From Sclerodactyla briareus (taxonomy: Eukaryota; Echinodermata; Holothuroidea; Dendrochirotida; Sclerodactylidae), in assembly GCA_026419785.1 (NCBI GenBank), contig JAODTK010005695.1, forward strand, positions 248,001 to 312,000: a stretch of DNA of 64,000 nt, written 5' to 3'. Under the pieces are notes generated by a model. That model saw only the letters and a list, made by a program, of their open reading frames with translations. It was not told the DNA's origin and made no database searches. This document shows positions 39,001 to 53,800 of the stretch, one piece after another (positions within the stretch are counted from its first letter, which is position 1; every line of letters starts with the position of its first letter). A program made the position numbers and the translations under genes.

Positions 39001-42000
39001 ACACGCCACACAACACACGCCATATGACCAATAAGTCTCCTTCTGAATTCCATTCAGGCGAGATAAAATGACTGATCTTCTGTTGTTTTTTCCTTTCAGT
39101 TCCCTGTATCCAGAGTCTCATCAGTTGTGGGAGACCAGACTGTAAACTGCAATACTCATGTTGAGCACCACTACATGACAGTCTTTGGTATGCTCCACAG
39201 CTCTTTTCAGGTTGTGGGGGACCGGACTGTTTCTCTTCTGTTATGCCTCATGTTGAGCACCAATACAATTACAGTCGAATTGTGTCCTATCAAAGCATTC
39301 AGCAAAACTGAACAGGTTTGTGAACCTTTGCAATATGACGCTTACACCAGAAAGACCCTGTACCTCACTTCGGCACCAATCAGTCCGGTGGCCACCCCAT
39401 CAGCCCATCTCATTTTTTGCCAGACATTCTCTGATATCGAGCATCTTGTCTTTTTCAATTTTTCATCGATTAAATTATCAATGAAATTGTGTCATCCAGC
39501 TTCATTCAACTTCGAGGAATATACTTTGACCTATAGTCTACCGATCTTGGCAATTTGGATATGAGGAACCCCTTGAGTTTGGGTGTCTTCTTGTGAGCTA
39601 GATATACCCACCAGTTAGTTTGCCGTTGGCTATGAGGCTGGTAGCCACTAGTTTAATGGTGCTCTGTGAGGCGCTCGTGTCCTGTACCGTGGTCACCAGG
39701 CAGGCCCGCAGCAGGTCCAGGTGATAGTTATCGTTGTCAGACTCTGTCTCCAGAAACAGCTGGCCCGCTCTCTCATTCTGAAGAAAAAAAAAAACCCAGG
39801 CGTATTCCATTCAGCCATAGAAATTTTTGAGAAAACAGGCATCATGATATTGAAAATGAATGCCATTGTTCGATACCGCATCTCCCAGAAGAACTTCAGT
39901 CAAAAATTACAGCTCTCAAATCATTCCTATTCTTGGCCACAAACGATCGTATATCTTTCACCAGGGGACCGATTCACAAAATATTTTGACCTAATACTAT
40001 CGTTTCAACAAACAAAAATCAGTTCATTAGTTGATATCAGTCAATACAATAGATTACTACAGTATGGGTAGCTCCGTGGCTGGAAAGGAGGACATTAAAT
40101 AAAGGCTGAATGAAGCTTTAATTAATAATAATGTGTTTTGCCTGTTGTAATCGATCACACTTCAACGACATCTCATCATGGTACGATACAATTTTTTCCA
40201 GTTCAAGCCCCAAACACTAATTGGACTATTTTATCATAGGGACTCAAACCCCACCTAATAACGCAATTAAAAAAAAGAAGAAAAGAGCAAAAGTTTATTC
40301 AAGAGAGAGTGAGTTTTCCACTTGATGCTAAAATGAGCAAACCATCTTTGATCTGTTGGAAAGGAATCCAGGGTTTTGCGAGATCTAATATATCCATAGT
40401 TCCTTAGCAATTTGTAATCATGGAACGTATAACAGATCACATTACCATAATGAGGTGCGCTAGCATGATGCAGAGATGATATAAATAGCGAGTCAATATT
40501 TGTGTCAATTCTTCTGGCTGTTCAGTGGAGTGGAAGTGTAAATGAACGTGGTCCTGAAGGGGTAATTGGTTTAGCAGGAAGGTCAATGCTGCATCAGTTT
40601 GATTGGTATATTGAGGAGCACTATCCCACTGCACATACTGAGCATGGCTGCACAACCAGTACATTGAATAAATTCATCAGAAAAATTAATTCCACCATAC
40701 ATAGAGACTGGGACTAGTTCCTCAACTGCGATTCGAACTGAAGACTATTCTTCCTGGTACACCCCTGAATTTATTTTTAAGCCTATGTGCAGGTAATAGT
40801 GAGCTCCAGTGATTGAAAGACAGTTATTCATTAACTTTGTTTTAAGAGGGAAACTCATTCAGCAGGAGCTTTCATGAGGCCCTTCTATAACATGTATAAG
40901 TGAATGGAAATTGAAAGTACCAGATGGAAACGGTTACAAAAATCACAGCTTACACATAGAAACAAAAAGGAAATTATCTAGCAGTAATTATTAAAAAATT
41001 ATTAAAAAAGTATAACTTAAAAGAAAATGGACCTCAAGGCATTCTTTCCTGTGCATGACTGGGTGCAGATTGAAAGGTTCGGAAGTGTTATTTTCAGCGA
41101 TTTGGGTGTGGTTTGTGTTCTGATTGGGCGCTTAGAATCACACTTTAGCAGGTCCATTGAGACATGTGGGCTAACACATTTCCCAACATTCCACATATGA
41201 GCTACGGATGTAGTGATTGCCAGCCCCCCGAGACCTAGATGGTTGCTGGGAACCTGTGAGGGACCTGAGCATAGTTGCGTACACTCATGGGCCGTTATGG
41301 CAACTGGCAACCCCACTGGGCATGGACACCAGCAGGGTCACCATTCAGGTCAACGAGGATCCTTAAGCCATTCAAGAAATGGAATGCCTAATGAGGATAT
41401 AGTGACTGACTTAACAGACAATTTCGTGCCTCTACCAACTGGCAACCCCACAGGTATAGACACTAGCAAACTGGGTGGTTGTTCTGTTGGCCAAATATTT
41501 CTATTATGCTTCGTACAACCAGTGGTTGCAACTCGATTAGAAATTACAATAGTCTGCAGGGCCATGTGACATGTGAGCTAACACATTTTCCAACATTCCA
41601 TACCATGAAGGATTTCTCATTAGCATTACGTCAATTCAAGCTGAGATATGTGAAAAAAAATCTGGCAGGGACTTCCCTCCAACACATTATTTTGTGGGTG
41701 GGATTCTTCGAGAGAAAAATCAGAATCTAGCTTCCCCACTCCTTAGCGGGAACACCATCCTGAGCAGCAGCCCAGATGATTACGAGGAACCTGTGAGAAA
41801 CCTAAGCATGATTTGCACAAACTCTTGTGCCTCTTCTACCAAGCCCCACCCCAACTCATGGGGTATGGAGACTGGCAAGAGTTCTAAGGTGATTCATGAT
41901 TGGCTGATTAGCTGCCTAAACACATCATATCAGTGATTGACATGACACACAGGCTTTACCTCTCCCAGTAGTAACAAAGGTTCGGCAACAGATGATGGTC

Positions 42001-45000
42001 TGCTCGTACGAGCCCCTCTTACTATCATGGAAGTTGAGACGGTCGAGCTGGTTCTTCTGCAAAAGAGCTTGAAACAGGTTTGAATAAGTTGGGAAAATAG
42101 GATGGAAACATGTTAACAATAAAGATACAAAAGTTGATTAGTCTGTGACCATGGGGATGATGAAGCGTTCTTCCCTAGATGTTTTTGTCCGGATTGGGCC
42201 CCTGAACAAAATTGGCCACAGAAAGCCATGTGCTTTGTGATTCGTGCCTAATGGATTGAATTAGGCCCCGCCCCTTATGAATATTAATGAGTATCAAAAA
42301 TGAAATATTTTGCTTCTAAGCTTGCCCCACTCATGCATATTGATTAGTCAACATCAAAACAATGGGGTTCACCACCGATTTGGGGCACCCCCCCCCCCCA
42401 AGTATAAAAGCAATGTCTTTGTCATTCAGAATTCCACTTACTGTGTTCACAGAGATTCTGTGGTTTTGCTTCAAGGCCATGCCAATTCATAGAGAATAAT
42501 TAGATTGGCACCTAAAACAATAATCAATCAGACCTTGCGACTACCACTTATCATGTTCACAAGAAAGCTTCACACACACACACACCGTGTGCAAGGATCA
42601 ATGTGGCTTTGCCCACCCGGAACAAAAGATGGTGCACCCCATACAATAAGAGCTCCCAGGGAAACATTTATAAATTACTGCTTCAAATCAAACCGAAAAA
42701 GGATGTACTCATGTTTGAGATTGGGTGAAATGGTGATCAGTATTAGACTCTCAGTTGTCAAGGAAAAATATAATGCCATTGCAACTTCTTTTTGGGCAAA
42801 CATTTTCCAAAGAGACTTCATTTCGATCCCAACCCATGCCAGCTCCCACTATTGGTCCACAAACTTTGGAGAATCCGGACAGAAAAATTGAAAAGTGGAG
42901 AACAATTGATGTGGCGGCATAATCCGACAAGTGGGAGGTCCTCTTGCATGGATTCCCCAGGGAGCTCAAAGTGAAAGATGATGCGGTATGTGCTTGTTTG
43001 AAGGCCGATAGTTATGTAAGAGATTTGCTTTTTACTAGCACAGGTGAAGAGAGGACAGATCAAAACCCCACTCCCCAAATATGGAGGTTCTAGAGTTCCC
43101 TCGTTAGATATTTCGGATTAAATTTAGGGGAAGGGGAAGGCACAAAGACCCTACACAGTAAATGCTGCAGGATAACAGCAAGACAGAAACCGGTATTCAC
43201 TTAGAAATGAATGAGGATATTTTTTTAAAATTTTGTGAACCTTTTAATGTTTCATTCAGATCTATCCTCAAAAGTACAAGTTTTACAATGACTTTGTATG
43301 AAGGGGGTCCTGCGGTTCCCCCTGTGATGTCACGGGCAATTTTGACTAGCTGATTGGTGCGAAATCAATACATCAGAACGCTGAAATTCAGTATGAATTT
43401 CGGCTGTCATGATGTAATAAATTGGAAGTACCAAAAGTCCTGTCCCATATTTACAAGACCATTTGGCCTTCATTGGTAGAGAAAAGAAGGTCCTTCATTC
43501 AATCTTTTTTAAATTTCTTCTCCCTTACCAGTCTTTCCAGGCATTGATTTGATGAAACTTTAATTAATTCATACCTGGAAATATTTTGGGATGTGTTTGG
43601 CTCATTGGGGTCATACTGGTCGTGTATAGGATGGCTATGTCTTCGGTGAACAGTGTTACATTATATCGGAATCAGTTTATTATTTTATTTGAACAAAATT
43701 ATTGGAAGACACAAAAATGAATAGGACTATGAGCCCCCTCTCCTCCCGCCTCAATATCCATCAAAGACAGGGTTTAACTGCAATAATACACCTCATCGAA
43801 TGGTTTTATCAGATCTGTATCAGTAACATTATATTTAATATAATTTGTGGAGGATGCCAAAATGAATAAATGATAGAAGCCCCCTCCCCCCTCCCACATA
43901 AAAATTGAAGGGCAGGGATTTACGGCGACATCACACTTCATTGAAGGTCTAATCTCCTCTTCAGACCTGCTTGTTTACCTTGAAGTAGGTCGAGTCGATG
44001 AGGACATCAAAGCATTTATCGAGGCAGCCTTCTGGGCTAGGAACCTCTTCATCTGCTCGGCTACCCACTCCCGGTCGTCCTCAACTGATGATATCTGTGG
44101 GGGTTGAGAAGTTTTTGTTGTAGGACATGGAAACTTGATTGGCCAGTTATTCTGTTGACCCCAAATTCTGTAGTAACACATTGAAGGATTCCAAACCGCA
44201 GACCAATTTCCAGCTAATCGGGCCCCGGCTATGCAGCTCTGATGCACCTATGCGAGCCCACAGCCGATGTAGGACTGAAATATGCTCCTCACAGCGCCCT
44301 CATTTTATTTCACAATGTGTGCCATTTTGGTTTAAAAAAATATGAATGCGGTTCAACAGCGGAGCCTTCCATGCAATAATCCCTTCTTTCGGGCGAGATG
44401 GTAAAGTACATACTTTCCAGGATATCGTTGGTGTATTCTGACAATATTGATAGAGCAACACTCACAAAGATGTTCCAGTTACTTTTGACACTCTGTGTGG
44501 GCACATGGAACAGTGAAGAAATGATAGGAGCACACCAACCTTAACTGGGCGTAGGCTCAGTGATTCTCCAGGTAATATGTCTTATGCAGCCAATACACAT
44601 CTGCTATTGTACAGGGGAATGTGAACTTGACTGGACAGTTGGCTTACTTTCTTTGACCTTTGGCCTGACCCCAAAATAATATGGACCATCTCCATATGGC
44701 CAACCTACCAACTAAGTATGAGGCCCTTCACATCTATGCATGAACAGTTAGAGAATAATAATTTACGTCAACACATCCCTAACTCTTGTCATGATCTGTA
44801 TTAACTTAAGAATAGTTTCAAGAACTCTGTTAAAGCAAGTTCAGAGATACTTTCAGATGCAACTGCAAGTTCAGTCACTTCTGAAAAAAAAAAAACTTCT
44901 GGTGACTGCTGGATTTGGAAACCCGGAATAATTGGCTTGCAAAGTGTCAACGATACCACTCTACCATTCTGCCTGTGTGAGTATGGACCCCATAACAGTG

Positions 45001-48000
45001 ATCAATCCCTGCTGTACCCGACTGAGAATGGAGCTTAGATTTCACGACGGGGACGCGAGCTACAACGTATGACGTAATGTTTAACCTACTCTGCGCATGC
45101 GACGACCTCACCAACTGCCGTACTACTTGGATCTAAGACAGGAGTCACCTTTCACGTTGTCCCTACAACGTGAACTTGACGCAGGCATGGCATCATCAAC
45201 AGGCTGACCAGAATTCAGGAATTTTACGGTCAATACTCAACGCTCAATGGTAAAACGCAACGCATCGTACACTCACGCAACTGGCACATTGACACGTCGT
45301 AGAAATCTATTGCGCCCCTTACTGCAAGACGGTGACGTGGTCTACAATGTGAAAAACATTACGTCATACGTATGTCGTAGCTCCCGTCCCCGTCGTGAAA
45401 TCTAGAGCTCCTTAATATAGATCGACTGGTTCATTCTGGAGCAGTTTCAGAGTGATTCCTGGCCAATGGAGGTAATAAAACTGAGGCATAATGCTGCATT
45501 CTTGCGATGTATACCGTTCATACAATTCCGCAACTGGTGAAAGGTTATCTTTCGACACCAACTCTTTCCCAACGAAGCGGCCTATCAGTGGCCATATCGA
45601 AACTCCCCTGCTGTGACAATGCATTGGGTATTATTTTCGCGGAAAGCACTTGCTTTCCGACATTCAGGGCTGCAGTAGTTTGACTAACGTTGTTCCATGC
45701 ATATAATATCCTAGATTCTAAACATACTTGTTTGAATTTAGTTTTGAATGTTCTCATCTTTGAGGTTTACATACCTGAATTACTTTTTCATGCATTATTT
45801 AAGTCCGATTCTACAACCCCGAGCTATCCGTTTTTGCAATAACAGCATGGTCAGAGTAACACAACAAATGATAAGTCACTCGATTTGCTGCATCTCAAGT
45901 AAACGCAGTACTTTTCAGATACAAATGTAAGGTTGCGTGAGCCTTTGGAAGTTTACGTTTACATGCGCCGATCCGGCTCACGGTATAGCTAACGCCGCGA
46001 TTCACAGAGGGCATACAAACGGGCGAAACGACGCATTGCATTCGTGAACATCATGGGTACAAGCGCAGAATCCTCCGGTTCGGCACGCATGGTTTGTATT
46101 GCGTCTCTGTGAAAATACGCACAGCACATACTGCTTAATCTTTTAGGTATGGTACGCAATGCAATTTGCTTCGATCGAAGTACCGTAACGCAATAGTTAC
46201 CCCTAGTTGCTTATTTACTGTGCAGAGATACAATGAAGGGGAGCTAGAGATATAGATATCTCTAATCATTTGGGTAATTCTCAATTAGCAGGGAAAAACT
46301 CCCGCAAGAAAAAAACTGAAAACATTACTGTATCAATACTAGGTTTTTCGTATATTGGTTCCACTGCTTCGCGATCTTGATGAAGCAGTGCATTATAAAA
46401 ATCGATGTATGTGTAGGTATGGGTTGTAGAATAGGAATAAACTACAGCACTCCCACTTTAACTGGTCTCGACTGAATTTAGCTTAATGAAGAACTCTGTT
46501 GCGCCTCGGCTGTTATTTAGCCCCGACTGTTTATTCGCCAGTAAGTCTCCCAGTTGTGGTTTATTCCTTAAATAACTCCCGATTCATGCCATTTCGGACA
46601 ATCTCCTGAATGTCGAGATTGTCGTTCTCCAAGTCACGACTCAAAAGTCACCACAGTGTATGGGAAGAATGCATTTCATCTTGTATGTATGGTACGCACG
46701 ACATTGAGAGAGCGCACCGCGATCTACACCGTACCTGACGCATGCGTTCCAGCTTCAGGTAGTGAAGTGCTACGGTCCAGAAGATCGACTCCGCCTCATC
46801 GCCGAAGAGCCTCCCAGTGATGAGGCATCGTTGGCGGTCCCGTAGGGGCAATAGGGGCAGGTAGCTACGGACCTTAGCAGGAATCAGCAACAACTGCTTG
46901 TTTACAAGCTGATCTGCTCCTCCCGAGACACTCGCTGCAAGGAGAAAAAGAGAGAAAAGTGAAAGAAAAAATAGAAGATGGTCAGATATTCAAAGATGAG
47001 GGATAGATAGTGCACACATAATCCATACTACCATTATAACTAGGCTAGCCCAAAAACCTATTGTGAGTCAGTGCACACATAATCCACACTACCATTGTGA
47101 ATATAGGCTAGCTCAGATTTTTGGAGACGTCAAGATTCATAAATCAGAGAACAAAATCGAAACAGGGGGCAAGTATCCATACTGAATACTTCAATTCTGT
47201 TAAAAAGTTGCTCTGTTGTTAGCTGACTATTCCAAAAATTATCGCTGACATCCCAATACTCCTTATCAATATCTTTTAAATTGCCCGGGTGCAACACCTT
47301 GTTCTTAAAGAAAAACTGCAGGATTGGATACAATACAGGTGTTATCGTGGAGAATGGAAAAACTGTATCTATAGGTCCAAACCCCATTTCAATACGATGT
47401 TCCTTCATGGAGTTATTAGCCTTCAAAGTTTGGTCCATTAGGTAGAGAAATTGGGGAGATTCCAAATTGCCACAATGAGGCTGATGTCACACTTGGACCA
47501 ACCTGGGAAGTCATGTTATGTATTTCATGTTTCATTCTGTTGAATAAGTTCAACATTTAGCAGAAGTTCTGATTGTCTGTCTCTCACAAAAAGGAACCAT
47601 CAACACCAACAAACCTACTACAGCCATCCTCTCCTAGACAAAATAGACTGAAAATAATGTGTGAATTTCAACAGAAAACACAGAATGTTGCAAGCGGTTG
47701 GCAAAGTTATGACACATTTATCATTGCATGGATCAGGGATGCTTTTGATATGGTGCAATACACATGCAAACTTATATATTAGCCTCTTTATTAATTCACC
47801 TGCAGTTGCCTTCAAGTCGCTGAATTCAGGCGTTCCTTCCTAACCGCCACCTCAACGAGGAGCAAATTATTGCACTTCCCTGAGATGACGATCTGCCTCT
47901 AACCACATGTTGAGTCGCTTCAGTGAAAGCCTCGCTCTAGAAGAGCATCTACGTTAATAAGTAATACTCACAAATCTGTGCCAATCTGAATCTGGTATTT

Positions 48001-50828
48001 CTCGTTCCATGGCTGGTGCTGTAAGGTGTGTTCATGGGAGAGTGTCTTTGGTGCCAGCAAGTACGGGGAAAAAACTGGTTCTGTAAAAATAGTAGCATGA
48101 TTAACAATTGATTTGGGCGAGTAGCATTCCACAAAATTTGTACTGGGTGGGGAGGGGGTTTGGGGTTGGGACCCACCTGAAGGGTGCCCTAATTTATGGT
48201 CTTACCCCTTCCGTATTGGCAATGAATGCAATATTTGGGTCCCTAGACACATGCTAAACATCTACTGAACGGTGGCACCAGAAAGCCAAAAGGCTTAGTG
48301 ATTTCTCGACTCTTTCTGACAACCTATAGCCAGACACAAGGACAAATGGGAGATGGCACACGGCCTTAGGGCAAAATAACGTCTGGCAAATTTCCCATTT
48401 TCCCCAACCAACCAATGGGGTTTCTGTACTCTTGATAAGAAAGCTACACAATAAATTTAAAAAATATCACTCTTTCTCAGCTGTCTAATCAGAGTCCCTT
48501 TGCTCTCGATAAGGAAGCCACACACCAAATTACAACCAGATCAGACCAAGCATACTTTTAGGTTCACATGGATTTTCTGCCTGGGCCTGCGGTGACCTCA
48601 GGCGTCCTTGTACTTGACCCCAAACCAATAGTTATGATACATTATATCCCTGCCACACTTCAAGTGTTTGGGGATACTATGGTTTTGGGAGCTGTGTCCT
48701 CACCCAGCCACCTGGAAACTTTTGCACTCCATAATAATTCATTGACTCTTCATCTGATTGATCTAAAACTTAGTTGGCTTACACATGTCCGCCTTTGTGA
48801 AATCTCTGATGAGTTGAAATGGGCATTTACTCTGACGTGTCTCGTCCCCTTTATTTTGTGGGTTTTGTGCAAAAATACAGAGTTAGTTCAATTACACAGA
48901 ATTTGGTGGGTGGGGACAAAAGTTGGTTTCAAAAAATTTCAAAGTCACCGGAGCTCAAATTTGTGTTTTTTGCCATTTTTCTAATTTTAATGGATTCCAA
49001 GAAACTCAGTAGATGTGGACTGCTGTTAGTCCCAAACATCATGAAGGTCTTTTAGGTCAGTCCCAAGAGGTCAAATTTGCTTTATGTGGCAGTTTCTCCA
49101 ACTTTGTAGTATTTGGACAAAACTTGGAGAATATGAACTACATGAGCAGTTTGTCCTGAAGCAACACCTAGGCCTTTCAAGGTACCAAAGGTCAAATGGA
49201 CATGATTTGATGTGCTCCCTCTGAATCAGTACCACAGAGGTAATTCTGTGGGGATATACACATCAGCAGTTTACTGACATGCACATGTCTTGTTTGGTTC
49301 TGAAATTTCATAACTACTGCATTGTGGTGATGACAGACAGGCAGCTACCACATCTCCCAGTCATTCAGGGAAGTGGTGCAAATGCAATCACCCAGTTGAG
49401 GCCGCTGGAGTGAGTGGCTACCTCCTAACCAGGGGCACCAGACTTTTTTTTAGAGTGGTGGGAGCAGCTCCCCCCCCCCCCCAAAGGGAAATTTGGTAGT
49501 AGGAGGGGAATTCACCCAAAAGCATTTTCATGAAATTTGGGTCAATTTTTCAGAAAATTCTTCCACACTGACTTCTCTTTCAATGTTGATATTTTTATTG
49601 AGAATTTATTAGCCTACAAATTGAGCTATGAATCAGAGCTGTGGAGTTCACCTAACACAATAACTATTTTCTTGAAGCAGAGTAGACTGGAATCATTTTT
49701 TCACGGCGATATCAAGGGTTAAAAAGAGACTCGACTAGCGGCGTCATAATATCAGCACAACGTCACAATAGCCATTTCACAAGCAACACGGCCAACACAG
49801 GGAAAACAATGGCTACTTGCCCATATGCGGGAAACATCTAAAAGTAACATATTTGCCCATGCATTTGCTCATTGTACAATTTTGCACAGGCCGGCCAATA
49901 GCAATAGTCAGATAGTATTTTCAGGAAAAGGGCACCACGCTGCCCACACTGACCCTGCGGCAGGAGGGCAGGGGGAAGCTGCCCCCACTACCCCCGTGGG
50001 TCCCCGGCTCTCCTGCTCATACCAGATTTTTTCAGATATTCCAAGATTTTCATATTTTTCTGTTATAGAGCAGCATGAATCAGGCGTATGGTTGAATGTG
50101 CAAAATAAATAACATGTGGTGGGATTGCCCTCAGACTCAATGTGTCAAACATAAGCTACGAACCACCCTCAAAGATCTAAATACAACCTCAACCAACTAG
50201 GTGGGACAAGGAGAGGGGAAATGGGTTTACAATGGTCTGAAAGATGGACTTGGAAGAGATGGGTCTTCTAACAGTCCTATTAGGCTGCAAGAGAGTACAA
50301 GGGCAGGGCATCTGGTGAAGACAGTGAAAGTGGGGGGTTGGGGGGGGAATGGAATGGAGGAGGGGGGGGGGGGGATGGAATGAATGGAGGAGGGGGGGGG
50401 GGGAGTGGATTGGTGAGTAGGGAAAGTGATGCTTGGTTGGAGGTTGTAATCTATCCATAAGGTGCAGCCTAAGAATAAGGCATCTTGATGTCATCACTGG
50501 GCAATCCGGAACATAACTATTTAGGCTACCCATGTGTAATAGTGGGTACCTTTTGAGGTGACTTGTGGAGAGTAGTGAGTGCCATATGTGGTAGCCCTAT
50601 TGTGAAATCCCCTGGGTGACATCATGAGGTGACATACTGAAATGGTATGTCTCGAGTGAACAAGCAAAAGGTGCGGGCTGTAAAGTACGGGGTGACAAGT
50701 CACCGAAGATCAGTGGTAATATCTGTAAAGTGATTTTGCCTGTCTTTTGGAAATGGGAAAGTGCTACGTATTAATAATATTATTACTATTTTATTATAAT
50801 TTTATTATTATTATTATTATTATTATTA

Positions 50829-50889
<61 letters not shown>

Positions 50890-53800
50890 TGATATTATTA
50901 TTAGCATCATATCAGCCCACTCAACTTACTGACAATTGTTTGGAAACTGAATTCACTAGTGCCTGGAGTCACTAAACACCATGCTTTATTCAATCTTATA
51001 GTAAGCTCCTTGTGAAATTCACTGTGGTCGATTCCTCGCACTGTATCGTTGTGGAAGCGCACTGGAGGAATTAACAGCAGAAGACACACTAGAATATTCT
51101 TCATTTCAATGGTCTGTTTGTATGTCCTCTGAGAATTATTGAAGGATGTTGGACACTGATAGCAAAAAAAAAAAATCTTTTTCTTTCAGTCAAGCTATTA
51201 CGCATCATTCTGCCCATGCTTTTGATTCATTTGCCATCACAAAACTATATGAGCATTGCGGAACTTTTCAAATTTTTTGAACTCCTCCAAAAGTCGCCGC
51301 AACACTTGCGGCCAGTATGGCTGCTCGCAGTGGCTACAGTGTTGCAGTCATCGCCACACACCTTACAGTTATACATCGACCGTAGACTACAAGCTGTTGC
51401 AAGTCTCGCAGTCAGCAAATCCCGTACAATGTGAGGCAGGCTTTAGTCATACTTTCAGGAAGTTTCATTCTTTATTCCAATTTCACTGGTCTTCTATGAT
51501 GACACAAAAATCATGGAGTTTGACAAAGAAGGTGTGCTTCTATTATTCTATGATTGTGCTAGAAACAGGTTTCTTTTCAGTAGGAATGTGCTATAATGCT
51601 GATTGGTGAACTTTCATGCTTCACCAATAAATACACAGTATGAATGAAGGTTTACAGATGGGTGGGTGCTACTACCTCTCATGACAGGGGGGAATACTGT
51701 GGGCCTGATCTACCACCCAAGGGGGCAACCACTCGTTGGAAGTTGGGGGGGGGGTGTCCATAGCAAGTTGAGGTGGGGGAATCCAAAGCACCTCCCACCC
51801 CTTCAGTGGCCGTGTCCTAGCTACCAACCCGGGGGGGGGGGGCAGCAACATCACACCACTATCATTTCTATCTCAACTCCTCTACATGGCCTATGCAGGC
51901 AATTTTCGGGCAAAGTTTGTGACATGAATGTCGAAAAGTCAGAAGGACCAGGAATGATGGCCAAGCGGAGGAACCGACCTATACAAAAGCTGGGCAATGG
52001 TGCAGGCCCAGATACTGCACTTTTTGCCAGCTGCGAATCCCCCACCAGGTACATAGAAGGCAATATCTCCTTTGGGAGTACTTCGATGTGGAGGTGGGTG
52101 ATATCACATGCAGACTGCATAATGCAAATTGTTTCCCATATAATGAGAATCAGATCAAAATAACCTCAAGTTGGGTCAAACTTGGACCCAGAAATTTGGC
52201 TCATTCCCCTCCTAACCCCGTTTTGGATAAAATTGACCGGGTTCTCGTTATGGATAGTATGTATTGTTACGCCTCGCATGAATAATTTTCTGTTTGTCCC
52301 CACGTCTGTCCCGTGAAGCTCAGAGTTGGCAAGACTATCGATGATTGATTTTATGACTGATTTGCATACATGATGTTCAATAAAAAAATTCAAGGGTGTC
52401 CTCCTAATTTCCTCGCTTTTGTCAAATGTTGTCATGGTAGAAAAGCTAATCTTAGACAATCAAATCAAAGTTATCTTGGTAGAAAAGCTAATCTCAGACA
52501 ATCAACTCAAAAGTTGTCATGGTATGGAAGCTAACCTCAGACAATCAACTCAGAAGTTGTCATGGTATGGAAGCTAACCTCAGACAATCAACTCAAAAGT
52601 TGTCATGGTTAGAAAGCTAATCTTAGACAATCAACTCAAAAGTAGTCATGGGTATGGAAGCTAACCTCAGAACAATCAACTCAAAAGTTGTCATGGTAGA
52701 AAAGCTAATCTAGACAATCAACTCAAATGTTGTCATGGTATGGAAGCTAACCTCAGAACAATCAACTCAAAAGTTGTCATGGTAGAAAAGCTAATCTTAG
52801 ACAATAAACTCAAAAGTTGTCATGGTAGAAAAGCTAATCTAGACAATTGACTCGAAAGTTGTCATGGTATGGAAGCTAACCTCAGACAATCAACTCAAAA
52901 GTTGTCATGGTAGAAAAAGCTAACCTTAGACAATCACCTCAAAAGTTGTCATTGTATGGAAGCAACCTCAGACAATCAACTCAAATGTTGTCATGGTATG
53001 AAAGCTAATCTTAGACAATCAACTCAAAAGTTGTCATGGTATGAAAGCTAACCTCAGACAATCAACTCAAGTTTCATGGTAGAAAAGCTAATCTTAGACA
53101 ATCAACTCAAAGTTCTGTTTTGGTTCAGTGAAAAAAGGTCGGAAGGATCAAATTCCCCATAAAGACCTGGAGTCACAACATCTCAAAAGAGGAGAATAAA
53201 CCAGTGCCGAAGAATTCAATCAAACAATTTCATGCCCGGAATAATAAATCAAGACTGTTTCTTTGATTTATTCACACTCACTCAGCAGAACAACGCCTTT
53301 AGAAAGGCTATTCCACGCATTATTACTTTCTGTCTGCGAGAATAAATATTTACCATGTCCAATCTACACACGTTTGCCACGAAGCTTGAAGCAATGACCC
53401 CTAGTTGTGGTAACTTTGGAAACTTCAATGGAAGTGTGAAAGAGAAGGCCATCTACATCCATGACAATCCCAAAAACCTGAATCAAAGTTGTCACGGTAT
53501 AGAGGCTAATCATAGACAACCAACTCAAATGTTGTAACAGTATAAAAATCCAATCTTAGAATCTCAACTGAAATGTTGTCATGGTGAGAAGTGCTCGGCC
53601 TTACATTCGATACAATCATCACTAATAATAATACTAATAATATTACTACTATAATAATAATAATACAATATTAGGGAAGCATTTGTTTGCGCTGACTCAA
53701 GCGCGTACAAAAAAAAAAATAAAAAAAACTCAATAAATAAAAAAAAAACTCAATAATGTAACATGAACAGATAAGATTTCAAATTGTGCTTGAAAGTCTC

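Noticed and set aside
39127-39564. Plus frame of 145 codons preceded by an acceptor-like TTTTCCTTTCAG
   Set aside because: Its start is an 88-bp duplication, it lies antisense in a WDR11 intron, and no family is recognisable. Kept only as a repeat.
40715-40760. AGTTCGAATCGC-type B-box on the minus strand
   Set aside because: No A-box at the proper distance and no cloverleaf or SINE body.
48568-48984. Plus frame of 138 codons
   Set aside because: It begins inside a truncated core-repeat element and matches no protein family.
52421-53115. Regularly repeated 43-bp units that might be taken for a CRISPR array
   Set aside because: The units are contiguous with no unique spacers, and the host is clearly eukaryotic.
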